Positions 62,536 to 64,000 of a stretch of 64,000 nucleotides of DNA are shown here, in pieces. Below the pieces are notes generated by a model. The model was given only the letters and a program-made list of their open reading frames with translations. It searched no databases and was not told the origin of the DNA. The translations under genes were made by a program, and so were the position numbers. Position 1 is the stretch's first letter. Every line of letters begins with the position of its first letter. Source of the DNA: Crotophaga sulcirostris (Eukaryota; Chordata; Aves; Cuculiformes; Crotophagidae); contig VYZB01000326.1 in the NCBI GenBank assembly GCA_013397455.1, positions 521,310 through 585,309 on the forward strand, read 5' to 3'.

Positions 62536-64000
62536 ATATTCTCACCCAGCAAACCTTTCAGAGAGGCACACTGCGAATGGGACCAACTGACCCCCACCTC
62601 CTCCCCATTGCAAAACTCCATTTCCAGGGCAGGAAATCAAATTCAAACCCCAATTCAAAACTAACACAAACTGAGGAAATATTGACATTCATTCAAAATC
62701 AACACAGTCCTGTGCACTATCGATAGCAGTTTCTCATGCCACCACAGCCGGGTGCTCAAAGGACTAGCAAGTATGTTTGCTTTTATTTATGTCCTGCACC
62801 TGGCTGGATCTACACATTAGAAAAGAGCATGGAAATATGATGAGCACTAAAGTGACTCTGAGTGCCCTAAGAGCTCTTTCAACCTCTCTCTCAAGAAAAA
62901 CCCAAAACAAAAACCTCTCAGGCTCCTTAAAGGCATTTCACGTGGAGCATCTTCAGCCTGAAAATTCCTCAAAACTTGTCACTCACAGCAACCCGGGTCA
63001 CAATTTGCAATTAATCATTCATTTGATTAATTTTTCCTCCTTTTCTGCCAGCGTGCAGCCTGCCAGTCCCTACAGGCACGGCACGCTGCCGGTGTAATTA
63101 CTGCGCGGGTGGGCTGCGAGCATGCCGAGTCGGAGCAGTGCCCCTCGGTCGCAACCAGCCGGGGAAGTCACAAAGCAAGTACTCAATGTTGATACTGCCT
63201 GGATGGAAGTGTGAAGCCAAGACACCCATGGCACCCTGCAGACAAGATCTGGGCATGGACGCAAGGTCAAAGCTGTTGCCCAAATGCTTGGGTAAGAACC
63301 AGACTTAAATTCCTCTGTTGGGTTTAAATGACCTCGCCAAGGTATCATATTGCCCATCCCTCCTTCTCATCTGTTCTATCAGGAGATACTGAGCTCTATG
63401 TGATGCTCTCCAATGGACCAGCAAAACAACCTTTAAAGGGGTTCAGGGGTTTTTTTTGGTGGTGGTGGATTTCTTTCTTTTTGTTCCATTAGGAGACGTG
63501 TTCATTAGCAAAATATCAGAAACCTCTGGGGCAGCTTGTGCTTCTAATTCATTTTCCAAATGCATAATGAGCCAGGAGTAAATTTTTTAGGGTGAATTTA
63601 ATTGACCTTTGCAGTGGCATTAGGCAGATTGGCTTAAAGTCCATTAGAGCATAATGTAACCTGGTGAGACTTTAGGGAAGGTTATTGGAAAAAACCTATT
63701 GAGTCGGACAGCTTTTCTCCCTTGCTCCCTTTTCCTCCCCTTTGCTTTCCTCATGGAGAAAAAGAAGGATGGCTCAAGAATAGAGAGGGATGAACAGAAG
63801 GGAAGAAGGATGAACAGACGGGGAGAGAATCAAAAGGGAGATGTGAGGAAAAGAGTAGGAGGGAGAGAGAGGAGAGCAGTTCAAACTGGCCCTCAGCTGC
63901 AGAGTGGTGCAGCGGGCTTGGCTGCTTGGGGATGGGCATCAGCATCCACCGACCGAGCAGCTGGCCCATTTGCTTGGTGACATGGTGCCAGCTTACACCA
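62536..64000. other. Upstream flank, no gene seen
   Basis: A small CpG cluster at 63080-63165 and a purine-rich stretch at 63750-63880. No exon or repeat recognised. Confidence 0.45.

Noticed and set aside
1..64000. Search for further IgLON exons (second exon of Ig domain 1, alternative signal-peptide exon)
   Set aside because: No translated segment resembling VTRVAWLNRS, YTCSVQTDNHPKTS or another hydrophobic phase-1 first exon was found, so they are presumed to lie outside the window.
1..64000. CRISPR arrays, tRNA, rRNA, endogenous retroviral LTR pairs
   Set aside because: The recurring 20-40 bp matches are dispersed CR1 ends in both orientations, not spaced arrays. No cloverleaf, rRNA core or paired long terminal repeats were seen.

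Overview
This window looks like single-copy nuclear DNA from a bird. The clearest sign is about 25 truncated copies of the CR1 (chicken repeat 1) LINE. Many carry the typical CR1 3' terminus, tandem ATTCTATG-type 8-mers, next to the conserved 3' untranslated region. They lie in both orientations. The rest is vertebrate-type intronic or intergenic DNA: short chance ORFs, CpG-poor except in a few patches, no operons and no bacterial signals. A 40-base run of N (15547-15586) marks an assembly gap.

Only one protein-coding segment can be supported. It is the first coding exon of an IgLON-family gene (the neurotrimin NTM / opioid-binding OPCML pair) on the minus strand at 33160-32994. It encodes the signal peptide and the start of the first immunoglobulin domain, and ends in a GTAGGA splice donor. 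The gene is therefore transcribed from high to low coordinates. Positions 1-32993 are the beginning of a large first intron, since no further IgLON exon was found. Positions above 33160 hold the 5' UTR, promoter and upstream flank. If a distal alternative promoter exists, as in mammalian NTM and OPCML, this flank would be intronic for the longer isoform. The exon contains a good 3' splice site inside its own coding sequence, exactly at the signal-peptide/mature boundary. That fits use both as a first exon and as an acceptor for an upstream alternative first exon.

The exon lies in a CpG island (about 32.6-34.1 kb) rich in unusual DNA: a homopurine/GGA tract, two A15 runs, a 31-bp minisatellite and an uninterrupted C54 run. 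About 11 kb around it (27.5-38.6 kb) holds no recognisable CR1, whereas elsewhere CR1 copies occur every 1-5 kb.

Layout: 1-27 kb is intron with 14 CR1 copies and a CpG/TATA patch near 18.9-19.4 kb. 27.5-38.6 kb is the CR1-free promoter core with the exon and a 42-bp tandem duplication near 36.9 kb. 38.6-64 kb is upstream flank with further CR1 copies, a small CpG patch near 55.8 kb and one ORF with a strong splice-acceptor-like sequence near 54.7 kb. I found no previously undescribed gene system. The best leads are the dual-use exon, the C54 tract and the CR1-free core.
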